Shown one piece after another: positions 26,569-41,300 of a DNA stretch of 64,000 bases (its first letter is position 1; the number at the start of each line of letters is the position of its first letter). The DNA comes from Echiichthys vipera (Eukaryota; Chordata; Actinopteri; Perciformes; Trachinidae), in contig OY829646.1 of the NCBI GenBank assembly GCA_963691815.1, positions 23,510,694-23,574,693 of the forward strand, given 5' to 3'. The notes beneath the pieces were generated by a model. It worked only from the letters and a program-made list of their open reading frames with translations. It was not told the DNA's origin and did not search any database. A program made the translations under genes and the position numbers.

Positions 26569-27426
26569 TGAATAGGAAGTGTAGAGGCCCTTGCTCTGAA
26601 TGACTTCAGCACATCTGCGCCCACAGGACATCACTAGTTTCTCACTCTGCACTGGTTTGATCTTGGTCCATTCTTCTTGTAGCCTCTTCCACAGTTAAGT
26701 AACTGTAGTGGGTTTCTTAGACATTAGTTTGTCAGTGAGGATTTCCCAAAGATTCTCTATGGGGTTTAGATCTGGACTCTGATCGGGCCATTTCATTGTT
26801 TCAATATTCTTAGCTTCAATGAACTGCTCAATCTGTTTTGCAGTGTGACAGGGGGCATTGTCTTGCATGAAAATTGCAGCTGATTGGGAGACAATTGCAG
26901 TCGAGGTATTGTATGTTGTCGAAAGAGGTTCACATAAACATTTGCCTTCACCCTGCCATGTACAGTAGATGTACAAGAGGCCCAACTCCGGCTGCAGAAC
27001 CCCCCCCCCAAACCATGACACTTCCTCCTTCAAATTTAACTTTTTCACAGTCCTACGCCAAACATAATTTTTCCCATCAGACCAAAATAAATTGAACTTA
27101 CTCTCATCACTCAAGTGCACAGTTCTCCACTGTCCGCACAACATGCTCGTCAGCAAATGCAAGTCTAGCCTTTCTATTCATTCGGCTGATGAGAGGTTTG
27201 GTCACTGCAGAGTGGGCTTTCAGTCTAAATTGTCTTAAATGACGAGACACTGTGCCAAACAGATCCTTGCCCTGTTCAGCAATGAACTGGCATGCTTGTA
27301 AAGTTTCAGTATTCTTGAAATCACAGACTTGGAACGCCCAACCTCTCTTACAGTGGCTGAGAAGGTCATCTCTTTGGCCTTCGTCTGCTGTTGCAGGGTT
27401 TCAGTCACCTTAGAGCGGCTTGCCAT
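26569..27426 (-). pseudogene. Tc1 transposase pseudogene (DD34E)
   Basis: The N-terminal part (27235-27426; MASRSKVTETLQQQ..., VREVGRSKSVISRILKLYK) is a helix-turn-helix DNA-binding segment. The middle part, GTVSRHLRQFRLKAHSAVT, lies in another frame. The catalytic part (26695-27162) contains DESKF, MQDNAPCHTA and NPIENLWE; 34 residues separate the Asp of QDNA from the Glu of IENLW, the DD34E spacing of Tc1 enzymes. A TAA follows KPTTVT, after which the same frame continues LWKRLQEEWTKIKP and CGRRCAEVIQSKG, the usual C-terminus. At least two frameshifts and one nonsense codon inactivate it, although the catalytic triad residues are still readable. Confidence 0.88.
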
Positions 27427-27540
27427 CTTGCAAAGTAACTCTAGTGTCTCTAGTTTTGCTCACTGTTTTTCTCACAAAATAAAAGTTTTTGTTGAAGTGC
27501 CTTGGTTATTCATAAAAGAAACATGGTAGTGCAGCAGTGG

Positions 27541-27625
27541 TTTAGCCACAGCTGATATATCAAATTCTGAACAATAAAAAATAACAGTATTTTAGAATAA
27601 ATCAAGTACTAATAACTTGTTCTCT
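27541..27625. repeat. Right terminal inverted repeat of the Tc1 element
   Basis: Reverse complement of the left repeat with scattered mismatches; it ends TTGTTCTCT. Confidence 0.85.
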
Positions 27626-27639
27626 CTTCCCTTTGATTT

Positions 27640-28740
27640 CCGTTGAATACAGGTAGGAAGTGCTGCAATAGTGCCGGTAAAGTCACTCCTCTGCTGCAAT
27701 GACGGTACTGAGATGCCAGATGCATAAAACCTGAAGAAAAGCTGACCAATCAGAGTGAACTGGGCTTTCAGACAGAGGGTGACTACAGTTATAGTTACAG
27801 TTATATTCAGAAAGACGGTATGATAAAAATGTATTCATTGAACATTAAATGTAATCTAAACACGTTCTACTAGAAAACCAAAATACAATGAGACTTCTGT
27901 CGGGTTTGCTGCTCTACTAATAAGCCGGAGAAGTAGATCTGCACCTGTCCGGAGCAGTTAGCTTTATGGGTCGGCTGCAGTTTAAGACTATGGTGTGTTT
28001 TCCTACTCTGCTGGCAAGAGACTCTTCCCACACACACACCATCACAGCATCTGTAGCGGCTTGCTTCCACAGTCCCACCTGCATGATGCAGTAATCTGTA
28101 ACATGTTCTTTTTTAAGAAAGTAACTGTATTCTGAATACACCAATTTAAATTGTAACTATAACGGAATACAGTTACTCGTATTTTGTATTTTAAATATGT
28201 AACGCAGTAACATGTAATCTCTTACTCCCCAACCCTGAACACATGTAAACAATGATGAAATCCACAGAAAACAGGACGGTCAAGTCTCGTCTTACGGTTG
28301 ATTCGGCTCCACAGCGGAGAATCGGCTGAATAAATAAGATGAATATCAGTCCACCAGTTAACATCAAGTCTAGTGATTTTAATTTACCAGAAACATGGCA
28401 AGACACGGTTATCTCAGATTTCAGTTATTGTTTTCAGCTTCTTTGCTGTAGCTGTCAGCATCACGTTACTTCTTCGGCTGCTTATTTCTTTCGGAGTCAA
28501 CATGCAGAAATATGGACAGCGCCACTCTGCCATTGCAACCCACTTTGTGGTTGGAGGGTTTATTTTCCTTCAATCCTGTCAGCAGATTTCACGCTTACTG
28601 CTGCCCTTTAGTGTCTAAGGTTAGTGCAGTTAGCCCCCCCCCCCCGCGCACGCTTACCGCCGCAATGGCCCTGTGGTGGACTGACAGACGGGGCGGTTGG
28701 ATGAAAAGAGGAACATCTGTACAAGTATTAGTACCCTTAA
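27640..28740. mobile_element. hAT-like element end and probable repeat-derived DNA
   Basis: The segment 28090-28237 (AAAGTAACTGTATTCTGAAT ... TCTTACTCCCCAACCCTG) matches from memory a very common teleost repeat whose terminus reads CAGGGTTGGGGAGTAA in reverse, a hAT-type end. The opposite end was not located. The rest (27640-28090 and 28238-28740, with a 12-nt C run at 28634-28645) looks repeat-derived, but its boundaries are uncertain. Confidence 0.45.
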
Positions 28741-29560
28741 AGTTCTACAGAAGGACAGAGAACAAATCAAAGTACTAACTGAACTGCTACATGTGGAAAA
28801 GAGTGAATACAACTAAATACTATGGTGACAAGGTTGAAAGCCACTTGCCAAGAAATCTCTGTTGATCATATGCTTTTCTGTAGTTCCCTAAAGTGGAACA
28901 ACTGTTGTTCACTGCAGCTTGTAACCACCCTTCCATTAACATTGACCTTATATGCCTGAAATATCAGTTGGCTGTCTAAAACCCTACAGTTGAAATCACT
29001 TGACTGTTGTGTATGAATTGAAAAATCCTGAAATTTTCTCATTTTTTAAAACATATTTTAACCATGGTCTTACATGTTTTAATGATCAACAATTAAAAAA
29101 GAAATATCAAAGGATTTGCTTTATTCATTTTTGATGCAATTTCCTCTTTTTTTATCTGTTTTCATGGACACTTCAGACAAGGAGAGACGTGACTTCAAGT
29201 TTTTATAGGTAACAGCTTTCTTGAGGTCTTTCAGTTTTATTTGATTTATATCTGAAATGATAGTTATATTTATATATAAAGTACGGCTATGCACATACTG
29301 TGCACTGCAGTGTGCAGAAGCTGTGCAGTCACAAACAAATCCTGGATGTAACTAGAGACTGTTTGCGCCAGCAGTGAAGAGCTACCGGCCAGTAAAGACT
29401 TGCTGAGGCTTCAGTGAGTAGATATAGTGTCCCTTCCCCCTCTTCTGTATGGTCCTTCCTTTGAGCTGCATTTGAATTTAATATTCCATGAAATAAGGCA
29501 GCCCATCAGGCAATTGTAATCACGTCAGGTTACTAGAAGAAGTAAAATTACTCTTACTTA
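28741..29560. other. Non-coding DNA
   Basis: AT-rich; no exon or named repeat was recognised. Confidence 0.4.
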
Positions 29561-29563
29561 CTC

Positions 29564-29621
<58 letters not shown>
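29561..29621. repeat. (CT)n microsatellite
   Basis: About 28 CT units; a polypyrimidine/polypurine mirror tract. Confidence 0.95.
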
Positions 29622-29624
<3 letters not shown>

Positions 29625-29944
29625 ACACTTTCTCAACCATACCCTATTTTCCTCAATCATGAGCATATTTGAAGCCAAACTGTGCCATATTATTATTTTT
29701 TTCCTCCTTGAAATTCCTTTTTCCTCCTCCCCAAGTGTTCTGATTATTATTAGGAATGGCTGATGCAGATCCTTTTGAGAGTGAGACGACTGATTTGCCA
29801 GTTCTAATAGGATGTTCATTTTAGTGGGAAATACATCTGGACCCTCATTCTTTCTTCACTTGCTTTTTCTTTTTTGTTTACACACCAACATGTTCGCTTT
29901 TTCATTTAATACTTGTTTTTCACTTGCTAGCTTGCTACCCCCCC

Positions 29945-29946
<2 letters not shown>

Positions 29947-29998
<52 letters not shown>
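29947..29998. repeat. (CA)n microsatellite
   Basis: About 26 CA units. Confidence 0.95.
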
Positions 29999-32641
<2,643 letters not shown>

Positions 32642-32808
32642 GAAGCTGTGCACACCTTCATATATACAGTGAACACACTCTGAGCCCCACAGCTGTCTAA
32701 AGCTGAGGTTGGCTAATGAGGAAATGTCTTCTCAGTTGAGTGGACTTGATGCCAAGAGGAAAACCTGCAGAATCAGCCCTACAGCTTCATCTGTCCCCTC
32801 GCTCTAGT

Positions 32809-32810
<2 letters not shown>

Positions 32811-32903
<93 letters not shown>
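32811..32903. repeat. (GT)n microsatellite
   Basis: About 46 uninterrupted GT units, complementary in sense to the (CA)n array 174 bp upstream. Confidence 0.97.
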
Positions 32904-32905
<2 letters not shown>

Positions 32906-35900
32906 GCTCGACTACACTCTTAACATATTTCAATGCATGGGACTGGGGCTGACATCTTCCATGCCCTGAGATCCTTTAGGAGCAGATTTAGAGTGATTTT
33001 CAGTGCAATTATACCTGCCAGCTTTGACTGGTAGAGTTGCCCTCTTCTCGGCTCATGTCTTCATGCTGGAGAGTAGTTCCAGTGATGCTGAGGAGGCTGA
33101 TGCTGGGGGCCCAGGGCCAACAGCCAAACAAACCATGACTGGCTGGACCAGCCCACAGCCAGGGTCATGCATGGTGCCCAGCACAGGAAGCCATTCACAG
33201 CCAGTGGAAGGTGATAATAAGCTCTTGCACTTGAGTGTCAGTCACCACTGCACCCTCTTCTTGTAATTTGCGAGGGTGTGTAGGGGGTGGATTTGGTGGC
33301 ATAATTGGAGAGGCCACACTGGGTAATTAGTGACCTCTGCACCTCTAAATAGCCTCTACTCATGTGCTTTGAGCTGGTAAATGTAATTTATGAAGCTAAA
33401 TTGTTAAATTAGATCAAATGGATGGTCTTTGACAATCAATATCTTGCTGTGATAGATGTAATAAAAAGTATTACATTTTTTGAATATTATAAAGCTTATG
33501 ATTGTTTCAATCATACTGAATATTTGTGCAATCTTTGCACATGATGTGTGTGCATGTTCATGTGTGTTTGTATGGGTACATGTGTGTCATTTCCCTGACC
33601 CAGACCCCTGTGACCACTGTCTATATCCCTGTCTGGGGCCAGACTGCAGTGTCTTCAGCACCATATATCAGATTAGCCATAAAAACCTGCCTTGGCCCCA
33701 CTCTGCTCCACACACTGAGCGCTAACGAGAGATGCACTATCAACTGCACAATGACCTCCAGTGGAGTGGCCTGGGTAATAAGGGGGGGGGGGGGGGGGGC
33801 TTAATTTGTTGAGGACAATTTGATCCCTTACTAGAAGTATATTACCACTTCAACAGCTGTGTCCGTGCAGCATCCATTTTTACCTGTATCAAAGTAGATG
33901 GTTAACGCATAGGCTCATTTTCCAGGTGAGAAGAGGTTCTGCACAGAGACTCAAGCACTTCTCACTAATTTCACAGATCTTTCACAGAAGCTCAGGAGAA
34001 CATTTTGTGTTGCAGCGGTGTTTCAGGAGATTAGGTGAAAAGAGCCTTTTCCAGGCTATGGAGGAGCTTTCTTCACTTTCTGCAGGGGGCAATGGTACGA
34101 GACCAAGGCAAGTCAGTGACAGGCATATTAAACAAAGTTGTTGCACCAGGCTGCTAATGAGAACCAGCCTGGTCTGGGGAGAGGAAGCACACACGCATCA
34201 TTTGTTGATGAAGTTGAACATTTCTGATGTAGGGTGAAAAAGCTAAAGGCCAACGGGTCACAGCCAACACTATACACACAGAGAGTTAATGTGTCTGTTT
34301 ACTGTCTGTAATGTAAATTTATTGTCATGTAATAAACCTCAATGTTTACAGTAATTATCCTACTAGCCCTAGTGTTTCCGAATCAGTTTGCTATGCACAC
34401 AAAATCTACCTGATGGATGATATTTTTTTTATGGTAGTCATAACCAGTTTACACAATGTTTGTGTACTCAGAGGTTTTAGGAAAATGATGGAGGGTCACA
34501 GGCTGCAGAGAGACAGAAGGAAGCTTGTGCAATATTATTATTGGGGGTGTCACGATTTCTTCAAATCCACAATACGATGAGACTTCTGACTTTTTTTAGG
34601 TCATGATTCAGGTCAGTTTTGATTTATTTATATTTTTTCTGCACCGACAGCTATGCCATTTTTAGACTATAACGTCTCGATTTATAAAGATCAACAGCTT
34701 GTTTGTTAAGGGAACTCTGATCCTTTTGATTATTGAAATTGAAAGCACATTGAAATTGTGGCACCCATAATTATTTTAGTAAAATATAGTATCATTATAT
34801 TTAAGTAATAGTAAAGTATATTTAATGAATATTTCCTGATCTATATCAGTAAACCTTTTTAGATATAGACTTTATTTTATTCAGGTGAAGGCCTTTCATT
34901 CAACAATTTTACATTGACATATTTTGTGAAATGAAAAGTAAGGCGTTAATAAATGTTTATATTCCCTAATTAAGGTATCAGTGGTTTTGTATTTAAGAAG
35001 TGCACCGATGTCTTAGCTGTGTTTGCAGTGTGTGTCTTCTGACATTGTGGTTTGACATGTTGACAGTGAGATAGTGACTTGTCTAAAGCCCCTCCAATCC
35101 ACACACCTGACACCCATCTTCTTTGCACAAAAACACACACACATTGTGTTAGTGATGGGTGCTCCTCTGGTCAGTGCACTGCATGTTGCTGACTCTCAAA
35201 AAGTGCCCCCGCCCAGATAAATAATAAAGTCAAAGAGGCTTTCTCCTGTCGCTCCACACCATCAAGTCCAAACACCAAAGTTGACAACTCAGCTGTAAGG
35301 TGTCCATTATCTGCTGTGGACACAGGAGTTGAGCAGGCTCGTCCAATGGGGGCAACCCGTGTTAAAGTGTCCCCCCGGCCCCTCTGACAGCTCACTTCTT
35401 CCTGTGCCCTTTACAGTCACAGCCAGGCGAAGGCAGCAGACACACCATATATATTAATATCCTCCTCTGCTCAATGTCATGTTTATCTGTTAAGGTGGTG
35501 ATTAAGATGAACTGTGATCAGGTATGCTTCTGAACCCCTCTGCTGCAAGCCCACACTCACAGAGGCACGTAATACTTTCTCCCGTCCATCATCAGTTAGG
35601 TACCCCCTCCAACGCACACATTCTCTGTCACTCTCCTGAGTTGTTCACGCAGTCAACAAAACCATTCAACAGCAGAGTGTTTAATTCCCCTGCTTTCTGT
35701 CACTATTTATTCTAATATCTTCTGGCATGATAGCGGTAGCTCATAATGACTTCTGATAAATTAAAGGTTGTATTGTTCGGCTGCCATGGCTGTCCTTGAT
35801 CAGGATGCCTATTACAGAGAGTAATTTCCCTACTCCCTCCTCTTCTAGGCTATGCTCCTAACAAAAGGAGGTTTCTGCAGAGTGGATTACATTGACACAT

Positions 35901-37043
35901 GGTGACAGATTTAAAAAAATATATTTTTCCTCCAATAATACTTCAATGTTATGATGGCACTTTCTGCATTTTTATTAAATCCTACCCCCATGTTGTGTTT
36001 CTTATTTAGGGGCAAAGTACAATGCTGCTTCTCTGATTCAATTGAAGATGTCACCCAAGAATCTTTAACCTGAATGGAATAGTTTTGACTCTCCTCATGA
36101 GAAATGACAGATGAGGACACAGTCTATCTTTATTTGTATAAATGTAGTTAGACAAGTATGCCTCTCCCTAACTAGCGCAAAAGTAAGTAAATAAAACTAA
36201 CATGCTCAGAGGCAGGTGAAGGGAGGGGAACTTCTGCCTTTTTTTCATAAACAATATATGAGGTGCTTTTTGCAAGTCAAATCCTTAAAGATTTACTGCC
36301 AGCTCTTCTCTCAGTGCTTTTTAAAGGATGAAGATGGCATTCAACGGAAATGGTGAGGAAGCCTAGGGTGACGTTGGAAAACAGAAAATAAAGCACTAAA
36401 TAATTGTTGATGGATAATATTTAACTTGACAATTGCAAACTATTTCCCTGTGCTCTGTACAGTCTTTTTGGGGGATTAGCCAGAAAATGTTGCACAACTT
36501 CTTCTCTGAACATGCCTCAAATCTTTATTGCCACTGCCTTCAGTGGCCAGTATGAATTCACCTGGAATCTGCATCATATTTCCCAAGTGATAGTGACCAG
36601 TAATTAAGGTCCTCAGATTCCCACTGCATGTTATCGCTTTAACAATCTCCATGGTAAGATGCTTTTTGACTGCTGGTTGTGCAGTGACCTGTGCACATCA
36701 AGCTTTTCTCTGCTTATTGGGTTGTCTTCTTTCCACACTAATGGCCATAGGGGGGTCGAGTCCAGGCTTCACCTGACCACTGCTCACAAAGCCGGGTCTC
36801 TGAAACCGACAGGCGGAAAAGAAATCACATTAACCCAGCCCGAACCAAAAGAAAAACCTACATACTGTTGCAAATACATTCTAAACAAAAACAGGAGAAT
36901 CTCACTGTTTGCCCCCTTCATCAGCAGCATGTGTCACTTCGGCTCATCGTTGTTTACTGGTGTTTCACGAAGGCCATCTGCCACCCACACCTTTTTCCAG
37001 AGGGAAGACGACATGCACCTCGTGAGGACACTACTAGGCTGAA
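32904..37043. other. Non-coding DNA with candidate conserved stretches
   Basis: Mostly unique sequence. 33000-33420 and 35150-35520 look like conserved non-coding DNA (mixed composition, TAATTAG-type and other AT-core motifs, no repeats). An 18-nt G run lies at 33782-33799. GGGGTGTCACGATTTC at about 34545 resembles the end of a common fish repeat, but no partner is clear. Confidence 0.35.
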
Positions 37044-37051
37044 GATGTAAA

Positions 37052-37346
37052 TAGGGCTTGGCGATAATACAATATGATCTATCATCTTTCAATGGAATCG
37101 TATCTTCGTGTAATAAAGATACCATTATATTCAATAAAGTCATCTAAATTGATAATAACAAGGACATACTCTCTACATATACTAAATTTTTCAGAAAATG
37201 TGATGTGAAATATTTTGGATTTATGTTGTAGTATAGTATTATGTTCTTAATAAAATGAGAAATGACTCAGTATGTATTTATTAAATTACAAGAGAACATG
37301 CTATATTGTGATATATATATTGTTACCGATATATCACCCAGGCTTA
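37052..37346. mobile_element. hAT-like MITE with perfect 8-bp target duplication
   Basis: The 295-bp element starts TAGGGCTTGGCGATAA and ends TATCACCCAGGCTTA; the reverse complement of the end is TAAGCCTGGGTGATA. The exact 8-mer GATGTAAA flanks it at 37044-37051 and 37347-37354. Ends and duplication size match the 'TAGGGCTGGGCGATA' hAT MITEs of vertebrates and the element at 13144-13449. No coding capacity. Confidence 0.85.
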
Positions 37347-37354
37347 GATGTAAA

Positions 37355-38415
37355 TCCTCCTGTGGGTGATGGTAGGGCCCACCCTCTTTAGACAGCAAAT
37401 ATCAATTTTGTGATAATCACAGGATTTGGTGCCAATTAGTTTAAAATATTTTTTCATTCAGTTTGGCTTTTTCAAACAGGTCAAATGAGCTGATGGCTGT
37501 GTCCATGTCCGCACAGAATCTAGGCCACTGCAGTCTGGCACATCCTGCCTGTAGGCTTCAAAAGTAGGAGTGGAAGGTGAATTAAAGCTAAATTAGTTAT
37601 CATAGCAGTCATCCACCGGCAAGTTTTTAGGTGAGTCTCCATGTCTCTCATCTTTCATCTGCGTGTGCAGCTCTGTGTCCAGAAGGCATCTAGACTCATT
37701 TCTTTTCTACCCTTTACATTGCACCTCATCATAAACTCCCCCCACTTTGACAATACCGTGGAGAATAAATCGACCATATTTCAGCACTGATGCTCCCTGC
37801 CATTCCCAGTCCTTGAGAAGGGAGGGCAGGAGCCCTGGCAGTTTGTTGTTTTTATTTAATGCGCTCCTACTTCCGTGTCATATTTTCTGTCTTTAATTGA
37901 TGCCCATGCCTGTGTTGTTGCCCAGTGCACTTTTGAGAGGATGCTTTCTCCAAACAGGCCCTTATCTTGCTCTAATAGGCCTGGCACTCCTCTGAGGCCT
38001 TCAGCTGTGTCAAGCCACTGCTGCCTCGCTGCGCCTTCAGTTTGAACTGTTGCCGTGTTGCCCATTAGTTCTCTCTCCAGGCCTTGCTATTCCCTGTGCT
38101 CATCCCTCTGCCACCCCACCAGCACCACAGCCCTCCCAGCCCTATCTTTCACCTCTGCCTGCTCTGCTCCCCACTCCCCAATGTTTCATCAGCTATAATA
38201 TGAGCATGCTTTCACAGTAAACATTTTTCTTCTCATATTTTCATTTGCAGTTCCTCTCTGCAGGTCTGGTTCTGTCTAGGTAATTTGTGTGTTTTGGAGG
38301 TACTCTAGGCCATGTGCCACCCATCACATCCTGCCCCCTGCAGGGGGTCTAGCTGATAAAGCCGGTGTGTAGGGTTCATGATTGCATTCTGCATTTAGAT
38401 GGTATGAGATTTTTC
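37355..38415. other. Non-coding DNA, unique-looking
   Basis: No gene found. 37840-38060 has the balanced composition of possible conserved non-coding DNA. Confidence 0.35.
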
Positions 38416-38488
38416 GTGTGTGTGTGTGTGTGTGTGTGCGTGTGTGTGTGCGTGCGTGTGTGCGTGCGTGTGTGTGTGTGTGTGCACA
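38416..38488. repeat. Imperfect (GT)n/(GTGC)n microsatellite
   Basis: GT units with several GC interruptions. Confidence 0.93.
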
Positions 38489-39660
38489 CGTGAAAGTGAT
38501 TGCCTCCACTTGTGCATGTTAGAGAGAAATGTAGACATTGATATCTGAAGTGTAAAATGTATGGTACTGAACTTGTAGGTCATCTTTGAATCAGAGTCAC
38601 TGCACGCATTGATAGATTGGCAAAGCAGTTTGTTCTACCAAATTTAACAATGATATATCATTATCACAACTTTGGGAGAAATCTATAAAATCAATAGGCC
38701 TGCCGGTGGAGCAGGATTAGTATTACTAACACGCTGAGAGAGTGTTAAAGTGCCCGAGTATGGATCCCAGTTGTAGCTTGGATCAATGGCATTTGTGGAC
38801 ACTAAGCTCAATAACAAGCCATCCAAGAACTGGTTAGAAGAAGAAAGAAATAGATGTGAAAAGCAAATTTGCTGGTAGAGAAGCTAATATCCTGTGTGCG
38901 CCTGGCTGAACATGAGCTGTGTAGCTGCTGGCGGGTGAAGAGGGAGTAGAGGGCAAGAGAGGAATAGATTCCACTGCTCAAATGATACAGATACAAATGT
39001 AGCTGTCATTATTGATATTCTTCCATCATTGATATTGGCATACAGGGATAAAGAATGTAAAATACATTGATCTCAAAGGGTGGGAAGAATATATTGAGTG
39101 ACACAATTTGATTTAGATATTGAGTGTTTTCCATGACACTACTGATGCTGAAGAGGTTATTGAGAAAACTGTATAACAGATATCTTTGAGATTTCCTTTT
39201 TTTTTTGAGGGAGTGATTCTCCCTCAGATAAGAATAATCATTGATACCCCTGTTTGAACAGGACAGAGTGAGATGTAAAGCTCTGTTCAAATGGTTTTTG
39301 CAGGGTAGAACAACAAGAGGTGAGGTAAAGCCACCGTAATTGTATCTGTAAAAGTCAAATTTCCTGTTCAGTGCCCAAGTCTTGAAAAGACGACAATGTT
39401 GTTTTTAAAGGATTGAGATGTCTGGCCACAAGGACAGTGTTATTTTATGAAATAATAAATACACATCTAATCCTTAATCCATCCTTAACAGTGAACAAAA
39501 GCGAAACAAAATCCCAAGTTAGTACTCGCTTTACAGTATATTTGTAGTTGCTGCCGGTACAATCTAATGTAGTATAGTATACAACCAGTATAACAACCTC
39601 ACATAACAGTTATCATAATGTTCCATTTGAAAAATTGTTGCAACTGTGTACATTCTATTA
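38489..39660. other. Non-coding DNA
   Basis: No gene or clear repeat recognised. Confidence 0.4.
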
Positions 39661-40282
39661 CCGTATTTTTCGGATTATAAGTCGCAATTTTTTTCATAGT
39701 TTGGCCGGGGGTGCGACTTATACTCTGGAGCGACTTATGTGTGAAATTATTAACACATTACCGTAAAATATCAAATAAAAGCCCGGGCTATTATTTATAT
39801 CAGTCACGTAAGAGACTAGGCGTATATCAGCGATCGTCACACACACACGTCAACCAGTCAAAATTCAGCTGGGGCGGGTCATGGCAGAAGTGCATTGTGA
39901 AAAGAAAGATGCTACCTGCTACTTCCGTACCTATGAGTTGGCGGAGTTGTTCAGAAGTGACACCGAGGAAGAAGAGTTCATTGGATTTAGTGATTAGGAG
40001 TGACAGATTGTTTGGTAAACGTATAGCCTGTTCTATATGTTATAGTTATTTGAATGACTCTTACTGTAATATGTTACGTTAACATACCAGGCACGTTCTC
40101 AGTTCGTTGTTTATGCGCCATATAACGTACACTTATTCAGCCTGTTGTTCTCTATTCTATTTTTATTTTGAATTGCCTTTCAAGATGAAATGTCTATTCT
40201 TGGTGTTGGATTTTATCAAATAAATTTCCCCCAAAAATGCGACTTATACTCGAGTGCGACTGATATATGTTTTTTTCCTACT
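39661..40282. mobile_element. MITE-like element with CCGTATTTTTCGG end, right end truncated
   Basis: It starts CCGTATTTTTCGGATTATAA with GTCGCA and carries repeated GCGACTTAT motifs near both ends (39714-39736 and 40239-40262). I recognise this as a very abundant teleost non-autonomous family whose complete copies end in the reverse complement of the start; here the right end stops at TATATGTTTTTTTCC without it. The 123-codon frame at 39711-40082 is internal to the repeat and resembles no known protein. Confidence 0.65.
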
Positions 40283-41300
40283 GTCCTACTTCAGTTAAGT
40301 ACGTAAGTTACATAACAAAAATAAGTTAAAATAAATCAGCGCTGAGTTGTTGTTGATCCCATCCATCCACCCTGACCTCCTCCCAATACAGACTCTGTTG
40401 CTCTTCATACTATGTCATCATCCTGGCTCACAATTACATGGACTATATATAAGGATGCACCGACCAATACCGATGTTTGAAATGACTATGTGGCCGATAC
40501 CGATGTTTTGTTGTTTTTGTTGTTATTTATTCCCCCTTTTGTAACAGGGAAACAAATAAACCTTCAATATAAAGAAATTACTGAATTAAAAGTCATCAAC
40601 CCTTTATTAAACTACCTTTGAATGAGCACAAATTAAATGTTTCAAATTTATGAAACAATCTTTAATATATCATTCCTTCACATGAAAAATAATTGCTTCA
40701 AAAGCCGTTTTAGCCTGCTGTACATGTCACGTTACCCACTCAATAACATGTCATGTAATTTTTCAGTAAAACCATAGCCCAACAAAAACATTTTTGACAC
40801 ATAAATTAAATGTAAAAGGTATTACAAATACAATAAACTATTAATATATTATACTGGGATTGCAACACTGCTTTTAACAGCTGGTGATGGTTTATGGTGA
40901 TGGTCTTTCTCCAACACGGTGTAATACCCCCACACGGCTGACATTTCCTTTCACTGTAAATAAACCACACATGCACACGGAACCCTTTGACCTCTTACGT
41001 CATGCATCACGCCAGTTGTGTCCGTCCAGTGGCTTCTTCTCTACAGCTGCAGTAGCAGTGTATGCTATCGGACTGTTGACTGACTGACCCGCCCCCGACA
41101 CATAAACATTGGCCACTGCCATCAGTGAATTATTAAATATTTGTCAATAGGCCCATGGCAGTCAACAAGGCGAATGTTGGCTGATACAGATGCCAATAAA
41201 TCGGTGCATTTCTAGTTATATGTGAAACTAATAGTGCATTCATTTTTCGCAGGTATAATACGAACAGTAAATGAGAACAGCATGCCCCGTACATTTTTTT
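40283..41300. repeat. Dispersed teleost repeat, copy C (split by a hAT-like element)
   Basis: The left part (40283-40449: TCCATCCACC, CTCCTCCCAATACAGA, ATTACATGGACTATAT) and right part (41215-41300: TTTTTCGCAGGTATAATACG, ACAGTAAATGAGAACAG) match the order of copies A and B. The inserted element occupies 40450-41214. Confidence 0.5.
40450..41214. mobile_element. hAT-like non-autonomous element (GGATGCACCGA ends), 765 bp
   Basis: The left end TAAGGATGCACCGA and the reverse complement of the right end TAGAAATGCACCGA share the conserved ATGCACCGA core, with further CCGATA-type motifs inside. Flanking 8-mers ACTATATA and GTTATATG agree at five positions and differ only by transitions, compatible with an old decayed duplication but not proof. 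No transposase frame remains. Confidence 0.65.

Larger units (their letters stand above)
26416..27625 (-). mobile_element. Tc1-like DNA transposon (dead copy)
   Basis: The element of about 1.2 kb has long terminal inverted repeats at 26416-26500 and 27541-27625 (about 85 bp each, roughly 85-90% identical by eye; both contain TACTTGATTTATTCTRAAAT). It encloses a broken transposase on the minus strand. On the left, TACACTGGAGAACAAAATT just outside may be the true outer end; the right side shows no equivalent, so the outermost ~15 bases may be lost there and no clear TA duplication can be claimed. Confidence 0.88.

Noticed and set aside
38695..38770. tRNA-like SINE head
   Set aside because: Only weak A- and B-box resemblance; no cloverleaf could be drawn and no tail is present.
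39711..40082. 123-codon frame as a gene
   Set aside because: Lies entirely within a MITE-like repeat.
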